A DNA stretch of 64,000 nt from Minwuia sp048007105 (GTDB lineage: Bacteria; Pseudomonadota; Alphaproteobacteria; Minwuiales; Minwuiaceae): NCBI RefSeq assembly GCF_048007105.1, contig NZ_CP180352.1, forward strand, positions 2,604,001 to 2,668,000, in the 5' to 3' direction. The notes under the pieces are model-generated. The model made no database searches. It had not been told where the DNA came from and worked only from the letters and a program-made list of their open reading frames with translations. Shown here one piece after another: positions 41,383 to 49,239 of this stretch. The position numbers and the translations under genes are program-made. The first letter of the stretch is position 1. Every line of letters starts with the position of its first letter.

Positions 41383-41853
41383 CTATTCCTTGAGGGTGGT
41401 GATGTAGGCGACGATGTCCTCGACCTGCTGTGCGGTCAGGATGGTCTCGCCCTTGAAGTCCTTGCCGGTGCGGTTGAAGCCGGACACACGGTAGAAGGCC
41501 GGCATGATCGTCTGATCGCCGAACACTTTCTTGGGATTCACGATGATGGCCCGGATCTGGGCGGGCTCCCAGCGGGATCCGGCCCCATCAAGCGGCGGAC
41601 CGACCTCGCCATGGAACGGTTCGGTCGCCATGTCCGAGTTCATGTGGCAGGCGAGGCAGTTGCCCTGCTTGCGGTCCAGAAACGCTGCGCGGCTGGCCGC
41701 CGGATCTCCGGCGCTGTCGGTCAGCATTGCCGGAACCGTCAGATCGTCGGTCAGCTTGACGTCGTCCGGCGCGACCTTGCTCTCGGCCCACGCCGCGCTG
41801 GCCAGACCGGCGGCGCCCAGCGCGGCGGCGATGACTAGAATGCGAGCTTTCAC
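41383..41853 (-). CDS. soxX: SoxX, monohaem cytochrome c subunit
   Basis: 156 residues with a signal peptide (ILVIAAALGAAGLASAAWAE). One haem motif KQGNCLACHMNSDM and Met ligand in TIMPAFYRVSG. SoxX receives electrons from SoxA during thiosulfate-SoxY coupling. First gene of soxXYZA; a perfect 18-bp palindrome lies 106 bp upstream of its start, and the 137-bp upstream region is AT-rich. Confidence 0.95.
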   Translation of the reverse strand: MKARILVIAAALGAAGLASAAWAESKVAPDDVKLTDDLTVPAMLTDSAGDPAASRAAFLDRKQGNCLACHMNSDMATEPFHGEVGPPLDGAGSRWEPAQIRAIIVNPKKVFGDQTIMPAFYRVSGFNRTGKDFKGETILTAQQVEDIVAYITTLKE

Positions 41854-41958
41854 GATTGTCCTCCCTGGTGGTGTTTGCGGCCCTGCTACAGGCAGCTTTC
41901 ACGCTTTTGTTTTGTGAATTGCCCTATGGCTTACGCCACGCAGTGCGACATATCAACA

Positions 41959-41976
41959 CAAATATTGCAATATTTG
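41959..41976. promoter_or_regulatory. Perfect palindrome upstream of soxX (candidate SoxR operator)
   Basis: CAAATATTGCAATATTTG is a perfect 18-bp palindrome between the soxV stop and soxX start. It shares CAAATATT(G/C)CAAT with the soxV-soxS interval. ArsR-family regulators such as SoxR bind imperfect dyads of this size. Confidence 0.72.
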
Positions 41977-41990
41977 AATGTGGTGGAGAT

Positions 41991-42725
41991 TCAGCCGACC
42001 TGCCCGAGTGCCGGGATCATTTCCTGCAACCAGAACCCGATCGCGTTCATCGATCCGGTCATGATGAGGATGCCGGTGAGGGCGAGCAGGGCGCCCATTG
42101 CCTTCTCGACCCGGCCGAGGTGGCGCCGGAAACGGGCGAGAAAGCCGAGAAAGGCCGAGGAGAAGATTGCGGCCAGCAGGAATGGAATGCCGATCCCCGC
42201 GGCATAGGCGCCAAGAAGCATTGCGCCCCGGCCGGCAGAATCCTCCGCCCCGGCCATGAACAGGATTCCGGCCAGCACCGGACCGACGCAGGGTGTCCAG
42301 CCGAAGGCGAAGGCGAGCCCGACCAGATAGGCGCCGAACCAGCCCGCCGACGTGCCGCTGCTGTGAAAGCGCGCTTCCCGGAACAGGATTCCGATGCGGA
42401 GGATGCCCATGAAGTGGAGTCCCATCGCGATCAGGATCCCGCCGGCGACGATTGCCAGGACATCGAAATAGGCTGAGATCGCCTTGCCGACGGTGCTTGC
42501 CGTAGCGCCCAGCGCGACAAAGACCGTCGAGAAGCCGAGGATGAAGAGCACAGCCTTCAGGATGATCGCGCGCCGGTCGCCGAATTCGACCTCGCCCGTC
42601 AACTGTTCGAAGCTGATCCCCGCGAGGTAGCAGAGGTAGGGCGGCACGAGGGGCAGCACGCAGGGAGACAGAAATGAGAGGAGTCCCGCGACCAGCGCGC
42701 CTCCCGTCGTGATGTCGAATCCCAT
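41991..42725 (-). CDS. soxV: SoxV, CcdA-type membrane thiol-disulfide transporter
   Basis: 244 residues, six membrane segments. The two conserved Cys motifs are SFLSPCVLPLVPPY and FGWTPCVGPVLAG, as in CcdA/DsbD. It transfers reductant from cytoplasmic thioredoxin to periplasmic thioredoxins (here SoxW and perhaps SoxS) to keep Sox proteins active. It is divergent from soxS across 43 bp that hold a candidate SoxR site, and is followed by soxX. Confidence 0.93.
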   Translation of the reverse strand: MGFDITTGGALVAGLLSFLSPCVLPLVPPYLCYLAGISFEQLTGEVEFGDRRAIILKAVLFILGFSTVFVALGATASTVGKAISAYFDVLAIVAGGILIAMGLHFMGILRIGILFREARFHSSGTSAGWFGAYLVGLAFAFGWTPCVGPVLAGILFMAGAEDSAGRGAMLLGAYAAGIGIPFLLAAIFSSAFLGFLARFRRHLGRVEKAMGALLALTGILIMTGSMNAIGFWLQEMIPALGQVG

Positions 42726-42738
42726 GACGTCGTTTGCC

Positions 42739-42755
42739 CAAATATTCCAATTACA
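42739..42755. promoter_or_regulatory. Candidate SoxR site in the soxV-soxS interval
   Basis: CAAATATTCCAATTACA sits within the 43-bp gap between divergent soxV and soxS. It matches the soxX palindrome over CAAATATT(G/C)CAAT and the soxC site over ATATTCCAA(A/T)TACA. A repressor bound here would block both promoters. Confidence 0.65.
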
Positions 42756-42768
42756 CTATCTATGCGGC

Positions 42769-43140
42769 ATGAAACCATGGTTCGCGTCAATCGCCATCCT
42801 TGTTGTGCTGCTTGCGTCCGGGCCGTCGACGGCTGGCGAAAGCCGCACCGAACTGATCATGTTCGAACAGCAGAACTGCAACTGGTGCGAGGAATGGCTG
42901 CGGGTCATCGGGCCGATCTATCCGAAGACCACGGAAGGCCGGCGGGCGCCGATACGCCGCGTGGACATTCACGCTCCGATGCCTGATGACCTTGAACATA
43001 TTGAAAGTTCACGCTTCACGCCCACCTTCGTGCTGATGCACGAGGGGGTGGAAATCGGGCGCATCAGAGGGTATCCGGGCGAGGACTTCTTCTGGGGCCT
43101 CCTAGGCCAGATGATGCAGAAGCTGCCGCCGGAGGGTTGA
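42769..43140 (+). CDS. soxS: SoxS, periplasmic thioredoxin-like protein
   Basis: 123 residues from the ATG at 42769, with no obvious ribosome-binding site. Signal peptide WFASIAILVVLLASGPSTAG. The thioredoxin-like CxxC is FEQQNCNWCEEW and the cis-Pro is in SSRFTPTFVLMHEG. In Paracoccus SoxS is a periplasmic thioredoxin needed for full Sox activity (activation of SoxY). It lies 10 bp before soxR, forming soxSR. Confidence 0.88.
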   Translation: MKPWFASIAILVVLLASGPSTAGESRTELIMFEQQNCNWCEEWLRVIGPIYPKTTEGRRAPIRRVDIHAPMPDDLEHIESSRFTPTFVLMHEGVEIGRIRGYPGEDFFWGLLGQMMQKLPPEG

Positions 43141-43150
43141 AGGAAGAGCC

Positions 43151-43477
43151 ATGTCGATCATTACAGCACTCGAGCGCGAGGACGATACGGATTCCCTGAT
43201 GGAGAATGCGCGCCGTGCGGCTTCGTTCCTCAAGGCGATCGGGCACGAGAGCCGGCTGGTCATCCTCTGCACCCTGGCCGAGGGCGAGAAATCCGTCGGT
43301 GAGCTGGAGCGGCTTCTGAAGCAGCGTCAGGCGGGCATCTCGCAGCAGCTCGCGCGCCTGAGGGCAGAGGGCCTCGTCCAGGCGAGGCGCGACGGCAAGC
43401 AGGTCTACTACTCCCTGTCCAGCAATGAGGCCCGCGCCGTGGTCGGCATCGTCTACCAGATGTTCTGCGCCAAGTAA
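43151..43477 (+). CDS. soxR: SoxR, ArsR-family repressor of sox genes
   Basis: 108 residues. Winged helix-turn-helix of ArsR/SmtB type: RAASFLKAIGHESRLVILCT, then EKSVGELERLLKQRQAGISQ and QLARLRAEGLVQARRDGKQV. Two cysteines, in VILCTLAEG and the C-terminal MFCAK, could sense sulfane sulfur or persulfide, as in related BigR/SqrR/SoxR proteins. The candidate targets are the ATATTCCAA-type sites at 37893, 41959, 42739, 30691 and perhaps 44086. Confidence 0.92.
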   Translation: MSIITALEREDDTDSLMENARRAASFLKAIGHESRLVILCTLAEGEKSVGELERLLKQRQAGISQQLARLRAEGLVQARRDGKQVYYSLSSNEARAVVGIVYQMFCAK

Positions 43478-43507
43478 GTCAGGGCGCCGGCGCCCGGCCT
43501 CCGGAAA

Positions 43508-44038
43508 TCAGTCTGACGATTCCCGCTTCCCGGTCTTGATGAACTCCATGAACTCCAGAATGGCGCCGTCTGGGTCGAGGCAGCAGAAGACCTTCTGCCT
43601 TGTGCCGCCGAGGTCGATCGTCAGCGGCTCGCTCAGGCATTGGGCGCCGGCCGCCTGTGCGGCGGCGTAGGCGCCATCCGCATCCTTCACCTTGAAGCAG
43701 AGGCGCGCCATGCCGGCCTGGCTCATATGAGCCGGCTCTCCCCCGGTGCGGGGCTCCTCCCACTGGATCAGGTCGAGCAGTGTGGCGCGGGGATCTTCGC
43801 CGAGGCGCATCAGGATGGCCCGCGAGCGGCTGTCGGGATCGACACCCAGGATGCGTGGCAGCGCCGGGTCCTTGTCGCCCACCCGCCGGGCCTCCGTCGG
43901 CACGCCGCCGACGCCGAAATCGTTGACGATCCGGAAGCCGAGCGCGGCGTAGAACCTGGCCGACGCCTCCAGATCGCGGACATTCAGGTTGATGTGAAAG
44001 ATCTGGAGATTGTTGCGCTCCATCGGCAACGAGGTCAT
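43508..44038 (-). CDS. VOC (glyoxalase/dioxygenase superfamily) protein
   Basis: 176 residues from the ATG at 44038, with GGGAGGAGC upstream; an ATG at 44023 is the alternative. VOC beta-alpha-beta-beta-beta repeats are clear: IFHINLNVRDLEASARFYAA (N-terminal half) and MARLCFKVKDADGAYAAAQA with DPDGAILEFMEF (C-terminal half, Glu ligand). Metal ligands would be the first His and the last Glu. Substrate unknown. It converges with soxR (a GC palindrome GGGCGCCGGCGCCC lies at 43482-43495 between them) and has a SoxR-like site upstream. Confidence 0.87.
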   Translation of the reverse strand: MTSLPMERNNLQIFHINLNVRDLEASARFYAALGFRIVNDFGVGGVPTEARRVGDKDPALPRILGVDPDSRSRAILMRLGEDPRATLLDLIQWEEPRTGGEPAHMSQAGMARLCFKVKDADGAYAAAQAAGAQCLSEPLTIDLGGTRQKVFCCLDPDGAILEFMEFIKTGKRESSD

Positions 44039-44085
44039 CGGCAGCTCCTCCCGCAGTTCCGTTCCCGCGACCGTAAGTTCTGCCA

Positions 44086-44105
44086 CAAATATATCCAATG
44101 ATTTG
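44086..44105. promoter_or_regulatory. SoxR-like dyad upstream of the VOC gene
   Basis: CAAATATATCCAATGATTTG has the same CAAAT/ATTTG arms as the soxX palindrome with a 10-bp rather than 8-bp spacer, 48 bp before the VOC start. It suggests the VOC gene may belong to the same regulon. Confidence 0.4.
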
Positions 44106-44504
44106 ATCTTAAGAATCTGGCGTGCAACCGCGATCCGGCCTCGGCGCTCCGGGCAGGGTTGCCGGCCGCAGCCTTCCTTGCACCGCCGCCGGCGTTCGGT
44201 CGGATCGGTGGCTGGATTCCGTGGAATCCGATTTCCCCTGTCGGGCCAAGCACTTGCCGGCCGGATCCGACCCAAGCGTATTGCTGCGCTGCACCAATTT
44301 TTCTCACATTGATATCATGCATCGATCAGTTTCGGTGCATTGTGCTCGTAAAATAAACATCATAACTGAAATTTATTTTCAGGATTAGAATTTGCGATTT
44401 CTGGCTTTCCAGACCCTCAAATAGGATGAATTTAGGAAACAGATTTTCCGAATACGTCGATCAATGCTCGATATTTTTGAATATCGGGAGCAGGAGGGCT
44501 GCAA
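44106..44504. promoter_or_regulatory. AT-rich non-coding control region before the ABC importer operon
   Basis: No gene is visible. From about 44300 to 44470 the base composition turns markedly AT-rich. Dyads include GGATTCC-GT-GGAATCC (44214-44229), TGATATCA (44310-44317) and CGATATT-TTTG-AATATCG (44469-44486). The last ends just before the AGGAGGG ribosome-binding site of the substrate-binding protein and could be an operator or a 5'-leader hairpin. Confidence 0.5.
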
Positions 44505-45851
44505 ATGTCGAAGAATTCGAATGAAACTCCCGAGGACAGCAAGGTGACAGGCGCGGCGGAAACGCCGGAGTTTTCGCGCCGCACAATCATCAAGGGCGCG
44601 GCCGCGCTGGCCGGCGCTGCGGCGGGTTCCGGCGCAATGACCGGCTTCCCGACCATCTGGGCGCAGGAGATCAAGGACATCGAGTTGCGCCATGTCGGCG
44701 TGTCCTATTCGGTAGTGAAGGCGATCGGCGACCAGGCCTCCAAGGACCTGGGTTTCAAGGTGACGATGCAGAACCTCGACACCACGGCCGCCATCAACCG
44801 CTTCGTCACTCAGCCGGACACGGTCGATATCGCCGACGTCGAGGGCTGGCAGGCCAAGCTGGCCACCAAGCGCGGCGTGATCCAGGGCATCGAGCGCGCC
44901 CGGATCAAGGAATTCGACAACATCCTGCCGATCTTCACCAAGGGCGAGATCGAGGGAAATGTCGTGTCCCGTCAGGGCATCTCGCCCTACGAGGCCATGT
45001 ATATCGAGGAGAAGGACTCCCGGGACCTGCATGAAGGCGTCACCGACTGGATGACCTTCCTGCCCCAGGTCTACAACGCCGATTCCATCGGCTACCGCCC
45101 CGACCTGGTCGAGAAGCCGGTGACCGAGTGGAAAGAGCTGATCGACCCGAAATACAAGGGCAAGGCCGCCATTCTGGACGTCCCGGCCATCGGCATCATG
45201 GACGCCGCGCTCTGCTTCGAGAGCGCCGACATGATCAAGTACGGCAACAAGGGCAACATGACCCGCGAGGAGATCGACAAGACGATCGACGCGCTGATCC
45301 AGTTGAAGCGTGACGGCCAGTTCCGCGCCACCTGGACCACCTTCGACCAGTCGGTGCAGCTGATGGCCGCCGGCGAGGTGATCATCCAGTCGATGTGGTC
45401 GCCGGCCGTCGCCGCGGTCCGCGTGAAGGACATTCCCTGCATCTACGCGCCCGTGAACAAGAAGGGCGACAAGGAAGGCTATCGCGGCTGGTGCAACGGC
45501 ATGGCGCTGATGAAGCACCTGGACGGCAAGAAGCTGGAAGCCGCCTACGAGTACCTGAACTGGTATCTGTCGGGCTGGCAGGGCGGCTTCGTGGCACGCT
45601 ACGGCTACTACAGCCCGGTCCCGTCGACGGCCAAGAAGTACCTGACGCCGGAAGAATGGGAGTTCTGGTACGAGGGCAAGCCCGCCTCCGCGCCGATCCC
45701 GGATCCGTACGGCGTGCCGATGGAAGAGACCGGCGCCCAGCGCGACGGCGGCTCGTTCCTGGAACGCGTGACCAACATCTCCTGCTGGAACACGCTGATG
45801 GACGAGGCCGCGTACATGAACAAGCGCTGGAACGAGTTCAAGGTCGCCTGA
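44505..45851 (+). CDS. ABC transporter substrate-binding protein (PotD-like, Tat-exported)
   Basis: 448 residues. Tat signal SRRTIIKGAAALAGAAAGSG, so it is exported folded. The mature part is a type II periplasmic binding protein of the spermidine/putrescine (PotD) class: WKELIDPKYKGKAAILDVPA and YRGWCNGMALMKHLDGKKLE with AYEYLNWYLSGWQGGFVARY. The ligand is not predictable from sequence. It heads an importer operon of two permeases and an ATPase, followed directly by molybdenum hydroxylase and amidase genes that probably act on the imported compound. Confidence 0.93.
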   Translation: MSKNSNETPEDSKVTGAAETPEFSRRTIIKGAAALAGAAAGSGAMTGFPTIWAQEIKDIELRHVGVSYSVVKAIGDQASKDLGFKVTMQNLDTTAAINRFVTQPDTVDIADVEGWQAKLATKRGVIQGIERARIKEFDNILPIFTKGEIEGNVVSRQGISPYEAMYIEEKDSRDLHEGVTDWMTFLPQVYNADSIGYRPDLVEKPVTEWKELIDPKYKGKAAILDVPAIGIMDAALCFESADMIKYGNKGNMTREEIDKTIDALIQLKRDGQFRATWTTFDQSVQLMAAGEVIIQSMWSPAVAAVRVKDIPCIYAPVNKKGDKEGYRGWCNGMALMKHLDGKKLEAAYEYLNWYLSGWQGGFVARYGYYSPVPSTAKKYLTPEEWEFWYEGKPASAPIPDPYGVPMEETGAQRDGGSFLERVTNISCWNTLMDEAAYMNKRWNEFKVA

Positions 45852-45936
45852 TCCAGGTGAAGCTTCCCATGACTTCCGCCGCCGTGTCCGGGCTTCTTGA
45901 GCCGGCGCGGCGGCGGATCAGCGAAACCGGGCACTC

Positions 45937-46800
45937 ATGACACTTTCACGCAATCTCACCGGCTGGCTCTACGTATCTCCCCTGCTGGTGGTGCTCGTGC
46001 CGTTCTTTCTTGCGCCGATCGGTGTCGTCGCCATCGCCAGCTTCTTCGAAAGCGACGGCTTCGGCGGCTTCATCTACGAACTGACCTTCGAGAACTATAT
46101 CGGTGTGCTGACGTCGGATCTGACGCTCCGGCTCTACCTCTCGGCCTTCAAGTTCGCGGCGCTGACCTGGATATTCACCGCGCTGCTCGGCTTCTGGATC
46201 GCCTATTTTCTGGTCTTCCACGTCCGCAGCCAGCTGCTGGCCATCGGACTGTTCCTGATCTGCACCGTGCCCTTCTGGACCTCGACGATCATCCGGATGA
46301 TCTCCTGGATTCCGCTGCTGGGTAAGGAGGGCCTGATCAATTCCGGTCTGCAGGGCGTCGGTGTCATCGACCAGCCGCTGGAGTTCCTGCTTTTCTCCGA
46401 TTTCGCGGTGGTGGTCGCCTATGTCCACCAGCTCACGATCTTCATGATCGTGCCCCTGTTCAATTCCATGTCCCGCATCGACCCGCGTCTGATCGAGGCC
46501 GCGCGCGACAACGGCGCCACGCGCTGGGACGTCGTGCGGCTGGTCGTGCTGCCACTGACCCGCAGCGGTCTCGCGCTGGGCTCGATCTTCGTGCTCTCCA
46601 TCGTCATGGGCGACTTCCTGGTGGTACGGGTGATGAGCGGCGGCGGCTCCGCCTCCATCGTCGGCGCGCTCTACGAGGACATCACGGTGCTGCAGTATCC
46701 GCCCGCCGCGGCCGCGGCCGTGGTCCTGACCGTGGCCGTCATGGCGGTGATCGTCCTGATCCTGCGCACGGTCGATATCCGCAAGGAGCTCGCCCGATGA
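45937..46800 (+). CDS. ABC transporter permease (PotB-like)
   Basis: 287 residues, six membrane segments, with the EAA loop LIEAARDNGATRWDVVRLVV that contacts the ATPase. SYVSPLL-type first helix (GWLYVSPLLVVLVPFFLAPI) and FWTSTIIRMISWIPLLGKEG are typical of PotB/PotH-type inner-membrane subunits. 85 bp separate it from the binding-protein gene; its end overlaps the second permease by 4 bp. Confidence 0.93.
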   Translation: MTLSRNLTGWLYVSPLLVVLVPFFLAPIGVVAIASFFESDGFGGFIYELTFENYIGVLTSDLTLRLYLSAFKFAALTWIFTALLGFWIAYFLVFHVRSQLLAIGLFLICTVPFWTSTIIRMISWIPLLGKEGLINSGLQGVGVIDQPLEFLLFSDFAVVVAYVHQLTIFMIVPLFNSMSRIDPRLIEAARDNGATRWDVVRLVVLPLTRSGLALGSIFVLSIVMGDFLVVRVMSGGGSASIVGALYEDITVLQYPPAAAAAVVLTVAVMAVIVLILRTVDIRKELAR

Positions 46801-47627
46801 AGTCCGGCAAGCGCCCCTGGACCTTCTATGTGCTCGGCGGGCTGTTCGTGCTCTATGTCGCCGCGCTCTACGGGCCGATGATCTGCATCTACATCCTGTC
46901 GTTCCAGGACGTGCGTGGCGGTCTCGTCTTCCCCATGAAAGGCTTCTCGCTGCACTGGTTCGATGACCTGTTCAGCCAGGTCCGGACCGGCGACGTGAAG
47001 GGCAGCTTCCAGCGCTCCATCATGCTGGCGCTGCTGGTGACCCTGGTGACCGTGATCGTCTCCTTCATGGCCGGCATGGGTTTCCGCCAGCGGTTCCGCG
47101 GCGACGGCTTCGTCTTCTATCTGATGATCGGCAGCCTTGTGGCACCCGGCCTCGTTCTGTCCATCGGCACGGGTCTGCTGTTCCAGTTCTCGGGCGTGCC
47201 GACCCACTGGGCCACGTCGGGTCTCGGCGCGCAACTCAGCTTCACCCTGCCGTTCGGGGTGCTGGTGATGTTCGCCGTGATGTCGCGCTTCGACCGGTCC
47301 TGGGAGGAGGCGGCGCGCGATCTCGGCGCCAGCGCCCGCCAGACCACATGGATGATCGTGGTGCCGATCCTGACGCCCGGTCTCGTGGCGGTCGCCCTGT
47401 TCGGCTTCACGCTGTCCTACGACGAATTTGCCCGCACCCTGCAGACCGCCGGGCCGCTCAACACCTTGCCCCTCGAGATCTGGAGCATGACCCTGAACGT
47501 CACGTCGCCTTCCCTCTACGCCCTCGGCACGGTCACGACCCTGCTGTCCTTCGCCATCATCGCCGGCAGCCTCTATTCCATCGCCGCCATCCAGAAGCGC
47601 CGCGCCCGGCGCGCCACCTTTCGGTAG
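46797..47627 (+). CDS. ABC transporter permease (PotC-like)
   Basis: 276 residues, about six membrane segments. The EAA loop is SWEEAARDLGASARQTTWMI followed by VPILTPG. It would pair with the upstream permease to form the translocation channel. The start overlaps the upstream stop (ATGA) and the ATPase gene begins 9 bp after its stop. Confidence 0.93.
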   Translation: MKSGKRPWTFYVLGGLFVLYVAALYGPMICIYILSFQDVRGGLVFPMKGFSLHWFDDLFSQVRTGDVKGSFQRSIMLALLVTLVTVIVSFMAGMGFRQRFRGDGFVFYLMIGSLVAPGLVLSIGTGLLFQFSGVPTHWATSGLGAQLSFTLPFGVLVMFAVMSRFDRSWEEAARDLGASARQTTWMIVVPILTPGLVAVALFGFTLSYDEFARTLQTAGPLNTLPLEIWSMTLNVTSPSLYALGTVTTLLSFAIIAGSLYSIAAIQKRRARRATFR

Positions 47628-47636
47628 GGGCGGGGA

Positions 47637-48740
47637 ATGGCGAACGGTGACATCGAACTGGCAGGCCTGGTGAAACGTTTCGACGGCACGGTTGCAGTCG
47701 ACGGCGTCAATCTGAAGGTCCCCGACGGCGCCTATTGCTGCTTCCTGGGACCGTCCGGCTGCGGCAAGACCACGATCCTGCGCATGATCGCCGGCCATGA
47801 GGAGCCGACGGCCGGCGAAATCCTGATCGGGGGCCAGAACGTTGTCGGTCTGCCGGCCACCGAGCGGCGCACGGCGATGATGTTCCAGTCCTATGCGCTG
47901 TTTCCGCATCTGAGCGTCCGCGACAATGTCGGTTTCGCGCTTCGTGTCCGCGGGCAGTCGAAGACCCAGCGCAACAAGGCGGCCGACGAGATGCTGGAGA
48001 AGGTCCGCCTCTCGGCTCTGGCCGACCGCCTGCCGGGTCAGCTCTCCGGGGGGCAGCAGCAGCGTGTGGCTCTCGCCCGTGCAGCGATCACGGAACCCCG
48101 CGTGCTGTTGCTGGACGAACCGCTTTCGGCGCTGGACGAACAGCTCCGTCTGGAAATGCGCACCGAGCTCCGGCACATGCAGCGGGAACTCGGTATCACC
48201 TTCATCCACGTCACCCACACGCAGCTGGAGGCCATCGCCCTGGCCGACACGGTCGTGGTCATGGAGCAGGGCAAGATCCGTCAGGCTGGACCCGCCCGAG
48301 AGGTGTACGGCTCGCCGCGGGACCGGTACGTCGCCGAGTTCATCGGCGGTCAGAACGTGCTCAGCGGCAAGGTCGAGCGGGTCAACGGGGCTTCCGTCGA
48401 GGTGAGGGCGCCTGATCACGGCGGCATCTTCGTGCCGCTGCCGGCGCAGCGGAAGCTGAACGACGGGGAGACCGTCGATCTCGCCGTGCGCCGCGACCAC
48501 ATCCGGCTGCTGCGGCCGGGCGGTGACGGACTGCCGCCGGGCACCAACTCCGTCGGGGCGCGCATTGACGCGGTGGAGTACCAGGGCAGCTTCGTCAAGG
48601 TGATGCTGGACGTCGCCCATGTGCCGGGCTTCGTCGTCTATGTCCCTGAAAAGGATTTCTTCGCCGATCCCTTCGAGGTCGGCGACCAGGCGCTCGCGAC
48701 CTGGCCGGCCGATGTATCGCGCCTGCTGGCTTCGAGCTGA
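47637..48740 (+). CDS. ABC transporter ATP-binding protein (PotA-like)
   Basis: 367 residues. Walker A GPSGCGKTT, Q-loop MFQSYALFPHLSV, signature GQLSGGQQQRVALARA, Walker B VLLLDEPLSALDEQ and switch FIHVTHTQLEA are all intact. A C-terminal TOBE domain (about 290-360) follows, as in PotA/MalK-type ATPases. It energises the importer and is followed 7 bp later by the hydroxylase small-subunit gene. Confidence 0.95.
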   Translation: MANGDIELAGLVKRFDGTVAVDGVNLKVPDGAYCCFLGPSGCGKTTILRMIAGHEEPTAGEILIGGQNVVGLPATERRTAMMFQSYALFPHLSVRDNVGFALRVRGQSKTQRNKAADEMLEKVRLSALADRLPGQLSGGQQQRVALARAAITEPRVLLLDEPLSALDEQLRLEMRTELRHMQRELGITFIHVTHTQLEAIALADTVVVMEQGKIRQAGPAREVYGSPRDRYVAEFIGGQNVLSGKVERVNGASVEVRAPDHGGIFVPLPAQRKLNDGETVDLAVRRDHIRLLRPGGDGLPPGTNSVGARIDAVEYQGSFVKVMLDVAHVPGFVVYVPEKDFFADPFEVGDQALATWPADVSRLLASS

Positions 48741-48747
48741 CGAAAGG

Positions 48748-49239
48748 ATGGATCGCTTGCAGATCGCTCTCCAAATCAACGGTCGGCCGGTGAAGGCCGA
48801 AGCGGAACCGGAACTTCTTCTGGTCGACCTGCTGCGCGAGCGGCTCGGTCTGACCGGCACCCATGTGGGCTGCGACACCAGCCAGTGCGGCGCCTGTGTT
48901 GTCCATGTCGACGGCGTTTCCGTGAAGAGCTGCACCATGCTGGCGGTCTCGGCCGACGGCGCCGAGGTGACCACGATCGAAGGTCTAGCGAAAGGCGCCG
49001 AACTGCATCCGATGCAGGCGGCGTTCCACGAGAACCACGGGCTTCAGTGCGGCTTCTGCACGCCGGGCATGGTGATGAGCGCGATCGATTTCGCGAACCG
49101 CAATGACGCGCCGAGCGAGAAGGACGTCCGTCACTGGCTGGAAGGCAACATCTGCCGCTGCACCGGCTACCAGAACATCGTCGCTTCGGTGCTGGACGGG
49201 ACGGAACGCATGAATGCGGCGAAGGGGAGCGGAGCATGA
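48748..49239 (+). CDS. Molybdenum hydroxylase small subunit (2Fe-2S, CoxS-like)
   Basis: 163 residues from the ATG at 48748 with AAAGG upstream. The plant-type [2Fe-2S] site is GCDTSQCGACVVHVDG with a fourth Cys in VKSCTML; the second cluster site is LQCGFCTPGMVM and ICRCTGYQNI. It transfers electrons from the Mo cofactor subunit to FAD in xanthine-dehydrogenase-family enzymes. It overlaps the large-subunit gene by 4 bp and belongs to the importer operon. Confidence 0.95.
   Translation: MDRLQIALQINGRPVKAEAEPELLLVDLLRERLGLTGTHVGCDTSQCGACVVHVDGVSVKSCTMLAVSADGAEVTTIEGLAKGAELHPMQAAFHENHGLQCGFCTPGMVMSAIDFANRNDAPSEKDVRHWLEGNICRCTGYQNIVASVLDGTERMNAAKGSGA

Noticed and set aside
43482..43495. GGGCGCCGGCGCCC palindrome between soxR and the VOC gene as a bidirectional terminator
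   Set aside because: No loop and no T-runs on either side. Noted with the VOC gene but not called.
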